In this document: in pieces, positions 29,448 through 39,189 of the stretch
Numbering within the stretch: position 1 is the first letter of the stretch
How the letters are laid out: each line of letters begins with the position of its first letter
Source of the DNA: Chloroflexota bacterium
GTDB taxonomy: Archaea; Iainarchaeota; Iainarchaeia; Iainarchaeales; GCA-2688035
Direction of reading: 5' to 3'
Assembly: GCA_017610335.1 (NCBI GenBank)
Contig: JAFCCG010000002.1
Location: 1-46,593, forward strand
DNA: 46,593 nt
The notes under the pieces: generated by a model
What the model was told of the DNA's origin: nothing
Seen by the model: only the letters and a program-made list of their open reading frames with translations
Databases searched by the model: none
Position numbers and translations under genes: made by a program

Positions 29448-30185
29448 TCATTTAATTCTTCCAGACGCCGACTTTAGCCTGAATGCAAGCATTGCCCTAA
29501 AGTTTTCCATTGGAACACGCAAATTCATTTTGCTTTTTCCCTTCGGCCTTTTTAGAAAATGAACTTCCACATGGTTTATTTTAAAGCCCTTTCTTGTTGC
29601 TATGGCAAGCATTTCCGCATCAAAAAAACCGTCGTTGTGCTCTGCCTTAATCGCATTATAGCATTGCCTTGTCATAATCTTTGGATAGCCATTTATATCG
29701 CCCAACCTGTAGCCAAGAATAATAAAAGAAAGAATGTTGTACATTTTGCTTTCAAAACGCCTCCAAAAATTATAGCCGCGGCTAATTCTATAGCCCTTGC
29801 ATAAGTCAAGGTCTTGGTCAACAAGCTTTTTGAAAATCTTAACACAGGCATCTGCCTTTACCTCGTTGTCTCCAGCATCATAACCCAAATAATCGCCTTT
29901 TGCGATTTTCAAACCTTGTTTTATTCCAAACCCAAAACCCTTGTTTTTTTTGACGGTCACAATCCTTACTTTGGAACTTTTTAACCTTTCAAGAATTTCA
30001 CCTGTTTTATCCCAAGAACCATTGTTTACGCCAATCAGTTCGTACTTGAATCCTGCTTTGTCAAATTCTTTAATGCGCTCTTTAATGCAGTCTTCGGCAT
30101 TTTCCTCCTCGTTATAGAAAGGAATTGCAAGCGACAAAAAGCCATACTTGTTATTGCTTTTCTCTAACCCTGTTTGATTTTTCAT
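29448..30185 (-). CDS. GT2 glycosyltransferase
   Basis: LAIPFYNEEENAE, GVNNGSWDKT, DAGDNE motifs. Confidence 0.82.
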   Translation of the reverse strand: MKNQTGLEKSNNKYGFLSLAIPFYNEEENAEDCIKERIKEFDKAGFKYELIGVNNGSWDKTGEILERLKSSKVRIVTVKKNKGFGFGIKQGLKIAKGDYLGYDAGDNEVKADACVKIFKKLVDQDLDLCKGYRISRGYNFWRRFESKMYNILSFIILGYRLGDINGYPKIMTRQCYNAIKAEHNDGFFDAEMLAIATRKGFKINHVEVHFLKRPKGKSKMNLRVPMENFRAMLAFRLKSASGRIK

Positions 30186-30289
30186 ATTTATTCAAACCCC
30201 TAAAAAGAAATAGCCATATAAATTAAATAATACTGCAAAGATATATAAATTTTTCTCCTTTAAAAAAAACCCGCACACAGGGCAGGCTG

Positions 30290-30328
30290 GTTTTTTAAAA
30301 CACACAGCGGACAAGTTTTTTAAAACAC
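30290..30328. repeat. 14-bp direct repeat (gttttttaaaacac x2, 25-bp period) spanning the stop codon of 30320-31273
   Basis: Copies at 30290-30303 and 30315-30328. Confidence 0.85.
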
Positions 30329-31273
30329 TTTCTTTTTTTCGCCAAGCGTTAAAAGGAATCCGGGAACTCCGAGGAGTATGGTTGCAATAAACACAAGCAA
30401 CGAAAAAGAAACCGCGGAACTTGCAGGAAGAGAAACAAGCGCGAAGAAGAACACCAATGAAAATTCCCTTGTTCCAATTCCATTGAATGCAATCGGCAAA
30501 ATTCCCAAAAGGTTTACTATGGGCATTATAAGGAAAAGGTATTCAAAGGATATTGGAATATTAAGGGACAGGGCAAGAACATAATATTGAATCGCCGAAA
30601 TAACCCATAATAGAACAGTAAGAAGGCCTGCTTTAAGCATTAGTCCCTTTTTTGACTTGTAAATTTTTACGCCGTCAAAAAATTCATCAAGGCCCCCTTT
30701 TATTTTTTCGTTAAACCTCTTTGGAATAAAAAACCTGTAAAATGGCCTGAAGACAACAAAAACAAGATTTTTTTTTGTCAAAAGATATGTACACGCAAGA
30801 AAAAGCAAAAATATTGCAAGAATTGGAATAAAAAGGTCAACATCAAAAATCAAAAAAGAGGACATCACAAAAATCCCTAAAAGGGTTAATGCAAAAAGCA
30901 CGGCAACATCAAAAAAGCGCTCAACAACAACCGCCAAAAGCCCTTTGCCAACACTAACCGTTGTTTTGTCAGAAATATAAACACATTTTATTACATCGCC
31001 TGACTTGCCGGGAGTAATAATTGAAAAGAAAAACCCAATAAGCCAGATTTTTGCAGAATCCAAAATGCCCAACTTTACCCCAAAGCCATTTACTAAAAGC
31101 GATTGCTTGTATGCTTTGAGCAAAATGATTGGAACCAAAATCAGCAAAGCAATTGCAAAAAGCAATAAATTCATCTGCAAAAAGCTTTGGATTATATTAT
31201 CAATTCCAATTGCCCAAATGATATAGGCAAAAACAGCAAGCCCTACCAGCCCAAAATACTTTATGTATTTCAT
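30320..31273 (-). CDS. Lysylphosphatidylglycerol synthase TM region/AglD-like integral membrane protein (UPF0104 type)
   Basis: Polytopic; TPGKSGDVIKCVYI and NGIGTREFSLVFFFAL motifs. Confidence 0.82.
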   Translation of the reverse strand: MKYIKYFGLVGLAVFAYIIWAIGIDNIIQSFLQMNLLLFAIALLILVPIILLKAYKQSLLVNGFGVKLGILDSAKIWLIGFFFSIITPGKSGDVIKCVYISDKTTVSVGKGLLAVVVERFFDVAVLFALTLLGIFVMSSFLIFDVDLFIPILAIFLLFLACTYLLTKKNLVFVVFRPFYRFFIPKRFNEKIKGGLDEFFDGVKIYKSKKGLMLKAGLLTVLLWVISAIQYYVLALSLNIPISFEYLFLIMPIVNLLGILPIAFNGIGTREFSLVFFFALVSLPASSAVSFSLLVFIATILLGVPGFLLTLGEKKKVF

Positions 31274-31393
31274 AAAATTAACACCCTTAACGCTTTTGCA
31301 CCCCCAAACCACATAAAATTAACACCCTTAACGCTTTTGCACCCCCAAACCACATAAAATTAACACCCTTAACGCTTTTGCTGCCCAAACCAT
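31271..31393. repeat. 41-bp tandem repeat, about 3 units
   Basis: cataaaattaacacccttaacgcttttgcacccccaaacca at 31271, 31312 and 31353. Confidence 0.97.
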
Positions 31394-32304
31394 TCAATCG
31401 TTTTTGCAAGGCCTTCTTCAAGCCTGACTTTTGGAGCCCAGCCAAGCTTTTTTTCCGCAAGCGTTATATCGGGCTTTCTTCTTACAGGGTCGTCTTCCGG
31501 AAGGCTTGTGAAAGAAAGTTTGCTTTCACTTTTTGAAATTTTTAAAACTGTTTCTGCAAATTCTTTTACGGTTATTTCATGAGGGTTTCCAATATTAACA
31601 GGCTTACCGTAATCGGATTCCATTAATGCAATTAAGCCCGCAACCAAATCAGTTACAAAGCAAAAAGACCTTGTCTGCAGGCCTTTACCGTAAATTGTAA
31701 TATCCTTTCCGCTTATTGCCTGCATAATAAAATTTGGAGTAACCCTTCCATCGCCAAGCCTCATTCTTGGGCCATATGTATTGAAAATTCTCGCAGTCCT
31801 TGTTTCCAGGCCAAACTTTCCTGCATAGGAAAAAACAAGTGCTTCTGCAAACCTCTTGCTTTCATCATAACAGCTTCTTTCACCAATTGTATTAACGTTT
31901 CCCCAATAGCTTTCCTTCTGCGGATGCTCTAAAGGCTGGCCGTAAACTTCACTTGTTGAAGCCTGCAAAATTCTTGCCTTTTTTTCAACAGCAAGGTCAA
32001 GGCTGTTTTTTACGCCAATTGAATTTGCAAGCATTATTTTAATCGGAATTTTTGAAAAGTCTTTTGGCGAGGCAGGGCTTGCAAGATTGTATACAAAATC
32101 AACCTCTTCTTTAACAGTAAACGAAATGGTTATGTCGTGTTCAAGAAGTGAAAAATTTTTTTCCTGCATTAAATGCTCTATGTTTTGCTTTTGCCCTGTT
32201 AAAAAGTTGTCAACACAAATTACGCGCAGGCCTTTTGAAAGAAGTACTTCACACAAATGGCTTCCAATAAAGCCTGCTCCACCTGTTACAACAGCTGTTT
32301 TCAA
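31369..32304 (-). CDS. UDP-glucuronate decarboxylase/epimerase-like extended SDR
   Basis: TGGAGFIGSHLCE, STSEVYGQP, YDESKRFAEAL, ARIFNTYGPRM. Confidence 0.88.
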   Translation of the reverse strand: MKTAVVTGGAGFIGSHLCEVLLSKGLRVICVDNFLTGQKQNIEHLMQEKNFSLLEHDITISFTVKEEVDFVYNLASPASPKDFSKIPIKIMLANSIGVKNSLDLAVEKKARILQASTSEVYGQPLEHPQKESYWGNVNTIGERSCYDESKRFAEALVFSYAGKFGLETRTARIFNTYGPRMRLGDGRVTPNFIMQAISGKDITIYGKGLQTRSFCFVTDLVAGLIALMESDYGKPVNIGNPHEITVKEFAETVLKISKSESKLSFTSLPEDDPVRRKPDITLAEKKLGWAPKVRLEEGLAKTIEWFGQQKR

Positions 32305-32339
32305 ACTAGAACACCTGATAAATTGAGTAATAAAAACTA

Positions 32340-32441
32340 TTTAAAGCATCTGCTTGTCTAATGGCCCAAACCATTTAAAGCATCTGCTTGCCCAAAGGCT
32401 CAAACCATTTAAGGCATCTGCTTGCCCAAAGGCTCAAACTC
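32340..32441. repeat. 34-bp tandem repeat, 3 units, spanning the stop codon of 32409-33161
   Basis: tttaaagcatctgcttgcccaaaggctcaaacca at 32340, 32374 and 32408. Confidence 0.95.
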
Positions 32442-33161
32442 TTTTCTTGATTTCTCAAGGGCAGAATGCCACCCAATGTCAAACCATTTTTCTTTATAGG
32501 CATATCCATATACCTTATCGTTTTTCAAAAGCCATATCATGAAATAGCCCATTTTGTCAGGGTCGTTTCCTTCTTCAATGAATTTCTTGAAAAGGCTTAC
32601 CTTTTCCTTTGGAAAAAAATATATTCCCAAAGAAATCAGTGTGCTCTTTGGATTTTCATCCTTTTCCTGGAAATCAACAAGCTTTCCTGAACCGTCAATT
32701 ACGCCAATGCCCTGCTGTTTTGCAACCTCAAGGCTTTGGCTGTCCCAAAGCCCGTTCACAACCAGATTTTTCTCTTTGAAGAAACAGTATGCCGGCCTCA
32801 AAGAAAAGTTAAACAGATTGTCGCCTGCCACAACCAAGAGGTTGTCATCGATTTTTTCCTGTTCTATTACAAACTGTATGTCTCCAACCTGACCTTTTCT
32901 GTCCTCATTACTTTTTGTGCCATCGTTCAAAATTTTTATTGAAACATTGCTTGAAAAGCCTTTTAGCCATTGGTCAAAATTTTGAAAGTATTTGCCATTG
33001 CTGACAATAAAAATTTCGCTTACGTTGGGCAATTCCTCAATTCGCTTTACAATGTGTTCAAGAATTGGCCTGCCTTTTACTTCAAGCAATGCCTTTGGCT
33101 TGTTTTCAGTTAAAGGATAGAGCCTTGTTGCATAACCAGCAACAGGAATTATTACCTTCAC
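32409..33161 (-). CDS. Sugar-1-phosphate nucleotidyltransferase
   Basis: IIPVAGYATRLYPLTENKPKALLEVKGRPILEHI. Confidence 0.9.
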   Translation of the reverse strand: MKVIIPVAGYATRLYPLTENKPKALLEVKGRPILEHIVKRIEELPNVSEIFIVSNGKYFQNFDQWLKGFSSNVSIKILNDGTKSNEDRKGQVGDIQFVIEQEKIDDNLLVVAGDNLFNFSLRPAYCFFKEKNLVVNGLWDSQSLEVAKQQGIGVIDGSGKLVDFQEKDENPKSTLISLGIYFFPKEKVSLFKKFIEEGNDPDKMGYFMIWLLKNDKVYGYAYKEKWFDIGWHSALEKSRKEFEPLGKQMP

Positions 33162-33163
33162 TT

Positions 33164-33194
33164 AATCAGCCTCTTGAAAACAATCAGCCTCTTG
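33164..33194. repeat. 13-bp direct repeat (aatcagcctcttg x2, 18-bp period) between two genes
   Basis: Copies at 33164-33176 and 33182-33194. Confidence 0.9.
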
Positions 33195-33209
33195 GGAAAT
33201 TGCCATTCC

Positions 33210-34511
33210 TTACAACCTTCCAATGCTTTCGTACTTGAAACCTTTTGCTCTCATTGCAATCGGGTCAAAAATGTTTCTTCCGTCAAAAACAAAAACATCT
33301 TTCATTAACTTTTTCAGTTTATCCAAATCAATTTCCACAAACTGCTTCCATTCAGTCAAAAAAAGCACTGCATCAACCCCTTCAGAAACAGCATACATGT
33401 CTTTACAGTACTCTATTTTATCTCCAAGAATTGCCTTTGCTCTTTCCATTGCCTCTGGGTCAAACGCCTTTACTTTTGCACCCTCTTTTAACAAAGCGTT
33501 TATGATATCAATGCTTGGGGCAAACCTCATGTCATCAGTATTTGGCTTAAATGCAAGTCCAAAAACACCAATTGTTTTGCCATTTAAATTCCACAAAGCA
33601 TCTTCTATAGTTTTTACAAAATTTTCTTTCTGAAACTTATTTACTGCCTGAACTTCTTCCAAAATCTTAAATTTATAACCATTTTTTTCAGAAATTCTGA
33701 TAAATGCTTCCACATCCTTTGGAAAACAAAAACCACCATAACCAATTCCAGCATTCAAAAAACTCGGACCAATTCTTTTATCCAAACCCATTCCCTTTGC
33801 AACCATTGCAATATCAGCACCTGTTTTTTCACAAACGTTTGCAACTGCATTGATAAAGCTTATTTTTGTTGCAAGAAAGCTGTTGCTTGCATGCTTTATC
33901 AATTCAGCACTCTTAATATCTGTAAAAACCATTTCAGCTTTCAAAGGAGCATACAATTCTTCCATTGTCTTTCTTGCATTTTCGTCATTTGACCCAATCA
34001 CAATTCTGTCAGGATTTAAAAAATCCTTTACAGCACTTCCTTCCCTTAAAAATTCAGGATTGCTTACAACAATGTGTTTTATACATTTTCCATTATTATC
34101 TCCGTCATTGCAATCCAGTACCTGGATAATTCTTTCACAGGTTTGAACAGGAACAGTGCTTTTTTCCACTACAATCTTTGGCTTTTTTGCAGCTGCTGCA
34201 ATTCCTCTGGCAACATTTTCAACAAAACTCAAATCTGCTCCACCGCTTGCTTTTGGTGGAGTTCCAACTGCAATAAAAACAACTGTGCTTTTTCTTACAG
34301 CATCATCAAAATCAGTAGTAAAAACAATTTTTCCTTTATTCTTTGCAATTAATTCTTCCAATCCAGGCTCGTAAATCGGTACTTTTCCCTCATTTAGTAT
34401 CTTTATTTTTTCTTTATCAATATCAACACATATAACGTCATGTCCCAGTTCTGCAAAACAAGTGCCTGCAACCAATCCGACATATCCTGTTCCAATAACA
34501 GCTATATTCAT
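33210..34511 (-). CDS. UDP-glucose 6-dehydrogenase-like, copy 2
   Basis: MNIAVIGTGYVGLVAGTCFAELGHDV, GIGYGGFCFPKDVEAF. Confidence 0.92.
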   Translation of the reverse strand: MNIAVIGTGYVGLVAGTCFAELGHDVICVDIDKEKIKILNEGKVPIYEPGLEELIAKNKGKIVFTTDFDDAVRKSTVVFIAVGTPPKASGGADLSFVENVARGIAAAAKKPKIVVEKSTVPVQTCERIIQVLDCNDGDNNGKCIKHIVVSNPEFLREGSAVKDFLNPDRIVIGSNDENARKTMEELYAPLKAEMVFTDIKSAELIKHASNSFLATKISFINAVANVCEKTGADIAMVAKGMGLDKRIGPSFLNAGIGYGGFCFPKDVEAFIRISEKNGYKFKILEEVQAVNKFQKENFVKTIEDALWNLNGKTIGVFGLAFKPNTDDMRFAPSIDIINALLKEGAKVKAFDPEAMERAKAILGDKIEYCKDMYAVSEGVDAVLFLTEWKQFVEIDLDKLKKLMKDVFVFDGRNIFDPIAMRAKGFKYESIGRL

Positions 34512-34568
34512 TCTGTTTACCACCCTAAAAGGAAAAAAGCTAAAACACTTAAAAAGGGTATTTTTTTG

Positions 34569-34676
34569 ATGAATGTATTAGGAGAAAAGAAGGGACTGTT
34601 TAGAGGTTTTTCGCAGCCACCTTACTTAAGAAAAATAATAAATAAAAAATTAAATACACCGAAAGCCAGACATTAA
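34569..34676 (+). CDS. Putative 35-aa small ORF, unknown
   Basis: MNVLGEKKGLFRGFSQPPYLRKIINKKLNTPKARH*; no further support. Confidence 0.25.
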   Translation: MNVLGEKKGLFRGFSQPPYLRKIINKKLNTPKARH

Positions 34677-34723
34677 TCTGAACTTAAACGCCGCCGCTCC
34701 ACTTACTAGTTCTAAGAAATTTT

Positions 34724-35269
34724 TTAACAGTCAACAAATTTAAATTCAGCCGGTTTTCGAAAGCCTCTTTTTAACAAAATGTCCCGTTCTTTTAGCAGAC
34801 AACTTCTGTTATGGGCAATTGCTTTGTTTAGATCGCCCTTTTCCCATGCTTGCATGCAAAGAAGTCCTTTGTCATTGAATGGATCACCGTATTGTGAAAT
34901 GCTAAGTAGTTTGACAGCAGTTTTCTTTGCTTCAAATTTTTCTTTGTTTAATTCTCTTTCAAACAAAAACTTTGTTTTAAGAAAATGAAAAAGAACACCC
35001 ATTTCAAAATCACAATTAAAAGCATGAAACGGCTTTGTTAAATCGTTTAATACAATAGAAATCCTTTCCTTTAATTTAACCAAATCAGCAGTTTTTTGGG
35101 CAGTAAGAATTCTTAGTTCCTGTCCATTAATATATCCAAAAATTACAGGCTCAATAGCAGCATATTGCCTTGAATCACTAAAACCGCAAGAAAAACCTCC
35201 AATGGTTTCAATGTCAATAATTGTTCCATCAAAAGCAAACTCGTTGCGTTCACAATGCTCCAAAATCAT
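34724..35269 (-). CDS. Possible DEDD-type 3'-5' exonuclease-like protein
   Basis: TIIDIETIGG (Exo I-like), HAFNCDFEMGVL (Exo II-like), AIAHNRSCLLKERDIL (Exo III-like). Confidence 0.6.
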   Translation of the reverse strand: MILEHCERNEFAFDGTIIDIETIGGFSCGFSDSRQYAAIEPVIFGYINGQELRILTAQKTADLVKLKERISIVLNDLTKPFHAFNCDFEMGVLFHFLKTKFLFERELNKEKFEAKKTAVKLLSISQYGDPFNDKGLLCMQAWEKGDLNKAIAHNRSCLLKERDILLKRGFRKPAEFKFVDC

Positions 35270-35334
35270 TTTTTACAGCCCCATTAATCAAAAGAGTCAA
35301 GGGATTTAAAAAGAATTAGGGCAAATTCGACAAT

Positions 35335-36186
35335 TTATTCCTTTTCCAAAAACTCTTCCAGAATCTTTTTTTCCAACTTGATTTCTGTTTCAGAAATGTT
35401 TGTTCCGTGTTCAAAAATTATTGGAATTTTATTAAGCTGTTTTATTGCCGCAAGTGATTCAAGTTGTGTTATTGAAGTAATTGGATTGTGTTCGTCTGCT
35501 TTTGGAGCAATGGCCTCAGGCCTGCTCATATGCAAATGAAGCTGGCAGACCTTATCTGCAAAGTGTTTGACGAGATTGTCCAGTCTGCTGCTGAAAAGAG
35601 CATGCCCGACATCCAAAAGCATTTTAAGATCTGGAAATTTTTTAAAAACATTTTCAAAATCCTGTACAGAACTCACAAGTGGAACAGCTGCACAGGGAAT
35701 GTTTTCAATTGCAAAAGAGCAGTTTGTTTCATCTGCCTTTGCAAGACAGCATTCAACCAAGTCAAAAAAGCCTTGCCATGCTTTTTCAATAGGTATTTTT
35801 TCCTTTGGCAAAAACTCATACATAGGACTGGCTCCTTCGACCCATTCAACTTCTTTTCTAAAACCAGGGTGAATTGAAACAATTTTTGCTTCAACAATTT
35901 GCGCAGCCTTAAAAAAATTTTCAACAATTTTTTCATTCTGCTTTGTCAAACCAAGGCTTGCATTAAACCAAAACCTTTTCTCCAAAGGCGGAAAAAGGCC
36001 ATGCACAGTATAATTTTTGTCAGGAAAATCACGCTTTATTCTTTTGACTGCATCCCAAACCTTTGACTCAGGATTGTGCCCTGCTCCAAGCTCTACAGTG
36101 TCAAAACCAAGGCCAAAAACCTTTTTTGCAGACTCATAAACAGGAATTTTTTGAAAACCGTAATAGCTGCTGCTTAAACCAATCAT
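35335..36186 (-). CDS. Sugar phosphate isomerase/epimerase (xylose isomerase-like TIM barrel)
   Basis: FDTVELGAGHN, FAIENIP, MLLDVGHALFS motifs. Confidence 0.78.
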   Translation of the reverse strand: MIGLSSSYYGFQKIPVYESAKKVFGLGFDTVELGAGHNPESKVWDAVKRIKRDFPDKNYTVHGLFPPLEKRFWFNASLGLTKQNEKIVENFFKAAQIVEAKIVSIHPGFRKEVEWVEGASPMYEFLPKEKIPIEKAWQGFFDLVECCLAKADETNCSFAIENIPCAAVPLVSSVQDFENVFKKFPDLKMLLDVGHALFSSRLDNLVKHFADKVCQLHLHMSRPEAIAPKADEHNPITSITQLESLAAIKQLNKIPIIFEHGTNISETEIKLEKKILEEFLEKE

Positions 36187-36488
36187 AAAACCACAAAAAA
36201 TTAAGGAATTGATTCAATTTAAATGATTTGGTGCAGCCATTGGTGGAAAAAACAGAAAAAAAGATAAAGTTTAATTCAAGCCTTTCTTGAGCCCTTTTCC
36301 TAATCCTTTTATGTAATAAATTTATAGAGGCGCCCTTCTTTAAATTTCTTATAAAACACGCAGGTTTCTCTTGGCAAGCACACTAATCATACCGCACAAT
36401 AAAAGAAAGTGACTGTATATAAATAGTATACTCCACAAAAATATATATAAATTTTTTTCTTTTAAAAAACTATATTTTATCCAAGTTA

Positions 36489-38177
36489 TTAAATTGCCTC
36501 AACTTTGTAAAGCCAAATTTTCCAAGGTGAATCATTGCGTTCAAAAACCTTTAACAGCTTTAACCCTGTTTGTTCAGCGTTTAAAATTTCAACAGAAGAA
36601 AATACAAATTCTCCCCCCAATTCCTTTAACGCAACAGTATTCAATTCAAGGTTTTTAACAACCGCATTTAAGTCTTTTGTATAATAATAAGGTAAAGGAA
36701 GCTCTGCAACAAAAACATAGCAACGGCTTCCCCAGCCATCAAAATAACGCTTTAAATGAAGAGGACTTTTATCCAGTTCTTTTTCAATAACCACCCTAAA
36801 CCGGTGCTTGTAATCCAAAGGATAATTTGATTGATAGGAATCAACAGTATAAAATCTATTGTATTGAGCAATGGCAGGATGCAAACCAATACTTACAACT
36901 TTATAACTCTCTTTTGGCAATCCAATAAAGCCATCAATTTCATCAAACAACTTTGTTGAATAAAATTCTCCGTAAGACATTTTGTCAGATAACAAAGTTC
37001 CAATTCCCCCTTCTTGCACACCCCACTCAGTATAACAAAACAAGAACGCAATTTGCAAAAATATAAAAGCCCAGGCAACAATAGGCTTACGTTTCAAAAT
37101 AACTTTTAAAGAAACTGCAAAGGCAATAAACCAAACTACCGGCAGCATAAAAATTACCCTGCCAAAGCCAAAAGTTCTAAGCAAAGAAAAGTTTGCCTTC
37201 AATGGCTCAAGCAAATCAAGCCCCTTCATTATTTCACCAAAAAGGCAAGCTGCAGCAATTATAAAAATAAGCAATAGCAAAAACCTGTTCTTAAATCGCT
37301 GAAAAGCCAATGCAACCAAAACACAAAGAGCAATAATCCAATGCAGGCTTCTGGAATGACCACTGCTAAAAATAAACGACCTGGCGCTTCTGCCAAGAAT
37401 CATTAAAAAATTATTCGGATAACCCAAAAATTCTACACGATGACTAACAAAGTTTGGATTAAAAAACATTAAGTAAACAAGCCTGTATTCTTTCAAAAAA
37501 CTTATTGAAGTCAACAACACTACTGCAAGCAAAAGCTTTTTGTTAAACCGCTTGTGCTTAAACCAATCCCAAGCAAACAAGGCAAAAGAAAAACCCAAAA
37601 AAACAAAACCACCTAAAACAAGGTCAAAAAACAAAGGAACAAACAGCACAATCAGCCAGTCAAAAAACCGGTCATTGTTATGCCTAATGTTAAACAAAGC
37701 ATACAAGGCCAACGGCGTTCCGGCAATAGTCAGACTAATAAGGGGCAAAAAAGGCAACAATGCAAAAGCCGTTGCAACCCCAAGAGCAATGCGCCAATCT
37801 TTAACAAAATATTTTTTTAAAAGCAAAAACATTCCAATCAAAGCAACAACATGCATTATTACAAGGTTTACAACATAAACAGCAAAAGGCGAAAGCAACA
37901 AATACATCCACAAAATAGGATTAAACTCTGAGCCAAAAATATCACGCTGCAAGCCACCCATTACAGCAGGAATTTCTCCAGTTCCCAATGGAGCAAACGC
38001 CTGCCCTGAATCAGCCAAAACCTTGTTGAAAAGCATTACGTTATCAAGATTGTCATTCAACAAAACAGGCGCATCTTCCCATAAAACAAAAAACGGCAAA
38101 AGATACAAACAAACTACTAAAAGCGAAACGCAAAACCACTTAATCTCACGACATTGTTTAAGGTCCATTCTTTTCAA
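36489..38177 (-). CDS. Large polytopic membrane protein of the DUF6044-like type
   Basis: Multiple TM segments with DNLDNVMLFNKVLADSG near the N-terminus; family assignment tentative. Confidence 0.55.
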   Translation of the reverse strand: MKRMDLKQCREIKWFCVSLLVVCLYLLPFFVLWEDAPVLLNDNLDNVMLFNKVLADSGQAFAPLGTGEIPAVMGGLQRDIFGSEFNPILWMYLLLSPFAVYVVNLVIMHVVALIGMFLLLKKYFVKDWRIALGVATAFALLPFLPLISLTIAGTPLALYALFNIRHNNDRFFDWLIVLFVPLFFDLVLGGFVFLGFSFALFAWDWFKHKRFNKKLLLAVVLLTSISFLKEYRLVYLMFFNPNFVSHRVEFLGYPNNFLMILGRSARSFIFSSGHSRSLHWIIALCVLVALAFQRFKNRFLLLLIFIIAAACLFGEIMKGLDLLEPLKANFSLLRTFGFGRVIFMLPVVWFIAFAVSLKVILKRKPIVAWAFIFLQIAFLFCYTEWGVQEGGIGTLLSDKMSYGEFYSTKLFDEIDGFIGLPKESYKVVSIGLHPAIAQYNRFYTVDSYQSNYPLDYKHRFRVVIEKELDKSPLHLKRYFDGWGSRCYVFVAELPLPYYYTKDLNAVVKNLELNTVALKELGGEFVFSSVEILNAEQTGLKLLKVFERNDSPWKIWLYKVEAI

Positions 38178-38339
38178 CCTCTTTGTTTAAACCTGCAATC
38201 GCAAAAGCAGCCAAGACCATTTGCTGTTCAACTTGCTCAATTCCAGCATTTTAACATTCAACTTAAATGTTTTTTTAAATAGATACGCAATCAATAAAAA
38301 AAAATAAGTTTAACATTAATTCAAATAATGGAACATTAA

Positions 38340-38427
38340 AAAAAGATAAACTTTAATTAACTTAACAGACTCAAAACTTGCCCCCTAGTACAATTAGGAA
38401 AAAGATAAACTTTAATTAACTTAACAG
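38340..38427. repeat. 29-bp direct repeat upstream of a nucleotidyltransferase (59-bp spacing)
   Basis: aaaaagataaactttaattaacttaacag at 38340-38368 and 38399-38427. Confidence 0.95.
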
Positions 38428-38440
38428 GCTATTAGTTTTT

Positions 38441-39184
38441 ATGCAGAAAAAATTTAACATTAACAAAGCATTCATTCTAGCAGGAGGACTTGGCACAAGA
38501 CTAAGGCCAATAACCCTTGAATTAAGCAAACTAATCCTTCCAGTACAGGGCAAGCCATGCCTGCAGTGGAACATAGAGCTTGCAAAAAGGTTTGGAGTAA
38601 AAGACATTACGCTTGCAGTTGGCTTCAAGCACGAACAAATTCAGGAAAAGTTTAAGAATGGAAAAAAGCAGGGTGTTGAATTACATTACAATGTTGAAGA
38701 AGGATATATGGGAACAGCAGGCGCACTCAAAATTGCAGAACCACATTTCAAAGGCGAGCAAAAATTCATTGGAATGAACGGAGATGAATTAAAAGATGTT
38801 AATTTTGCAGCAATGGCAAAAGTCCACGAAAAAAACAACGCTATTGTAACCCTTGCGCTTGCAACAGTAGCCTACACCAAAGCAGGCGGACTTGTAAGGC
38901 TTGAAGGCGAAAAGGTAACAGAATTCAGCGAAAAGCCACCAGACGAAGAAGAAGGCTTTAAACTAATTCATGCAGGAGCATACATTCTCTCGCCAAAGAT
39001 TTTTGAACTCATTCCAGCAGGAAAAAAAGTAAGCATTGAAAAAGAAATCTTCCCAAAACTTGCAGAAGAAGGAACCTTATGCGGAGTGGACATGGGCGAA
39101 AGGCAATTCCTCCAAACAGACACTTTTGAAAGGTATGACAAGGCAATCAGGGAATGGAAAGGATTTACAAAATCAAGCAGGTAA
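38441..39184 (+). CDS. Sugar-1-phosphate nucleotidyltransferase
   Basis: FILAGGLGTRLRPITLELSKLILPVQGKPCLQWNIE. Confidence 0.9.
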   Translation: MQKKFNINKAFILAGGLGTRLRPITLELSKLILPVQGKPCLQWNIELAKRFGVKDITLAVGFKHEQIQEKFKNGKKQGVELHYNVEEGYMGTAGALKIAEPHFKGEQKFIGMNGDELKDVNFAAMAKVHEKNNAIVTLALATVAYTKAGGLVRLEGEKVTEFSEKPPDEEEGFKLIHAGAYILSPKIFELIPAGKKVSIEKEIFPKLAEEGTLCGVDMGERQFLQTDTFERYDKAIREWKGFTKSSR

Positions 39185-39189
39185 CAGAA

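Noticed and set aside
31271-32441. Tandem repeats considered as a CRISPR array
   Set aside because: Units are contiguous without unique spacers and are copied from adjacent gene ends; no cas genes in the window.
34677-34740. GC-richer patch (cgccgccgctccactt) considered as a tRNA or structured RNA
   Set aside because: No cloverleaf or T-loop consensus could be drawn.
30241-36475. Shared atatataaatttttytyctttaaaaaa blocks near 30241 and 36443
   Set aside because: Best explained as ordinary AT-rich archaeal promoter (TATA/BRE) sequence for reverse-strand genes.
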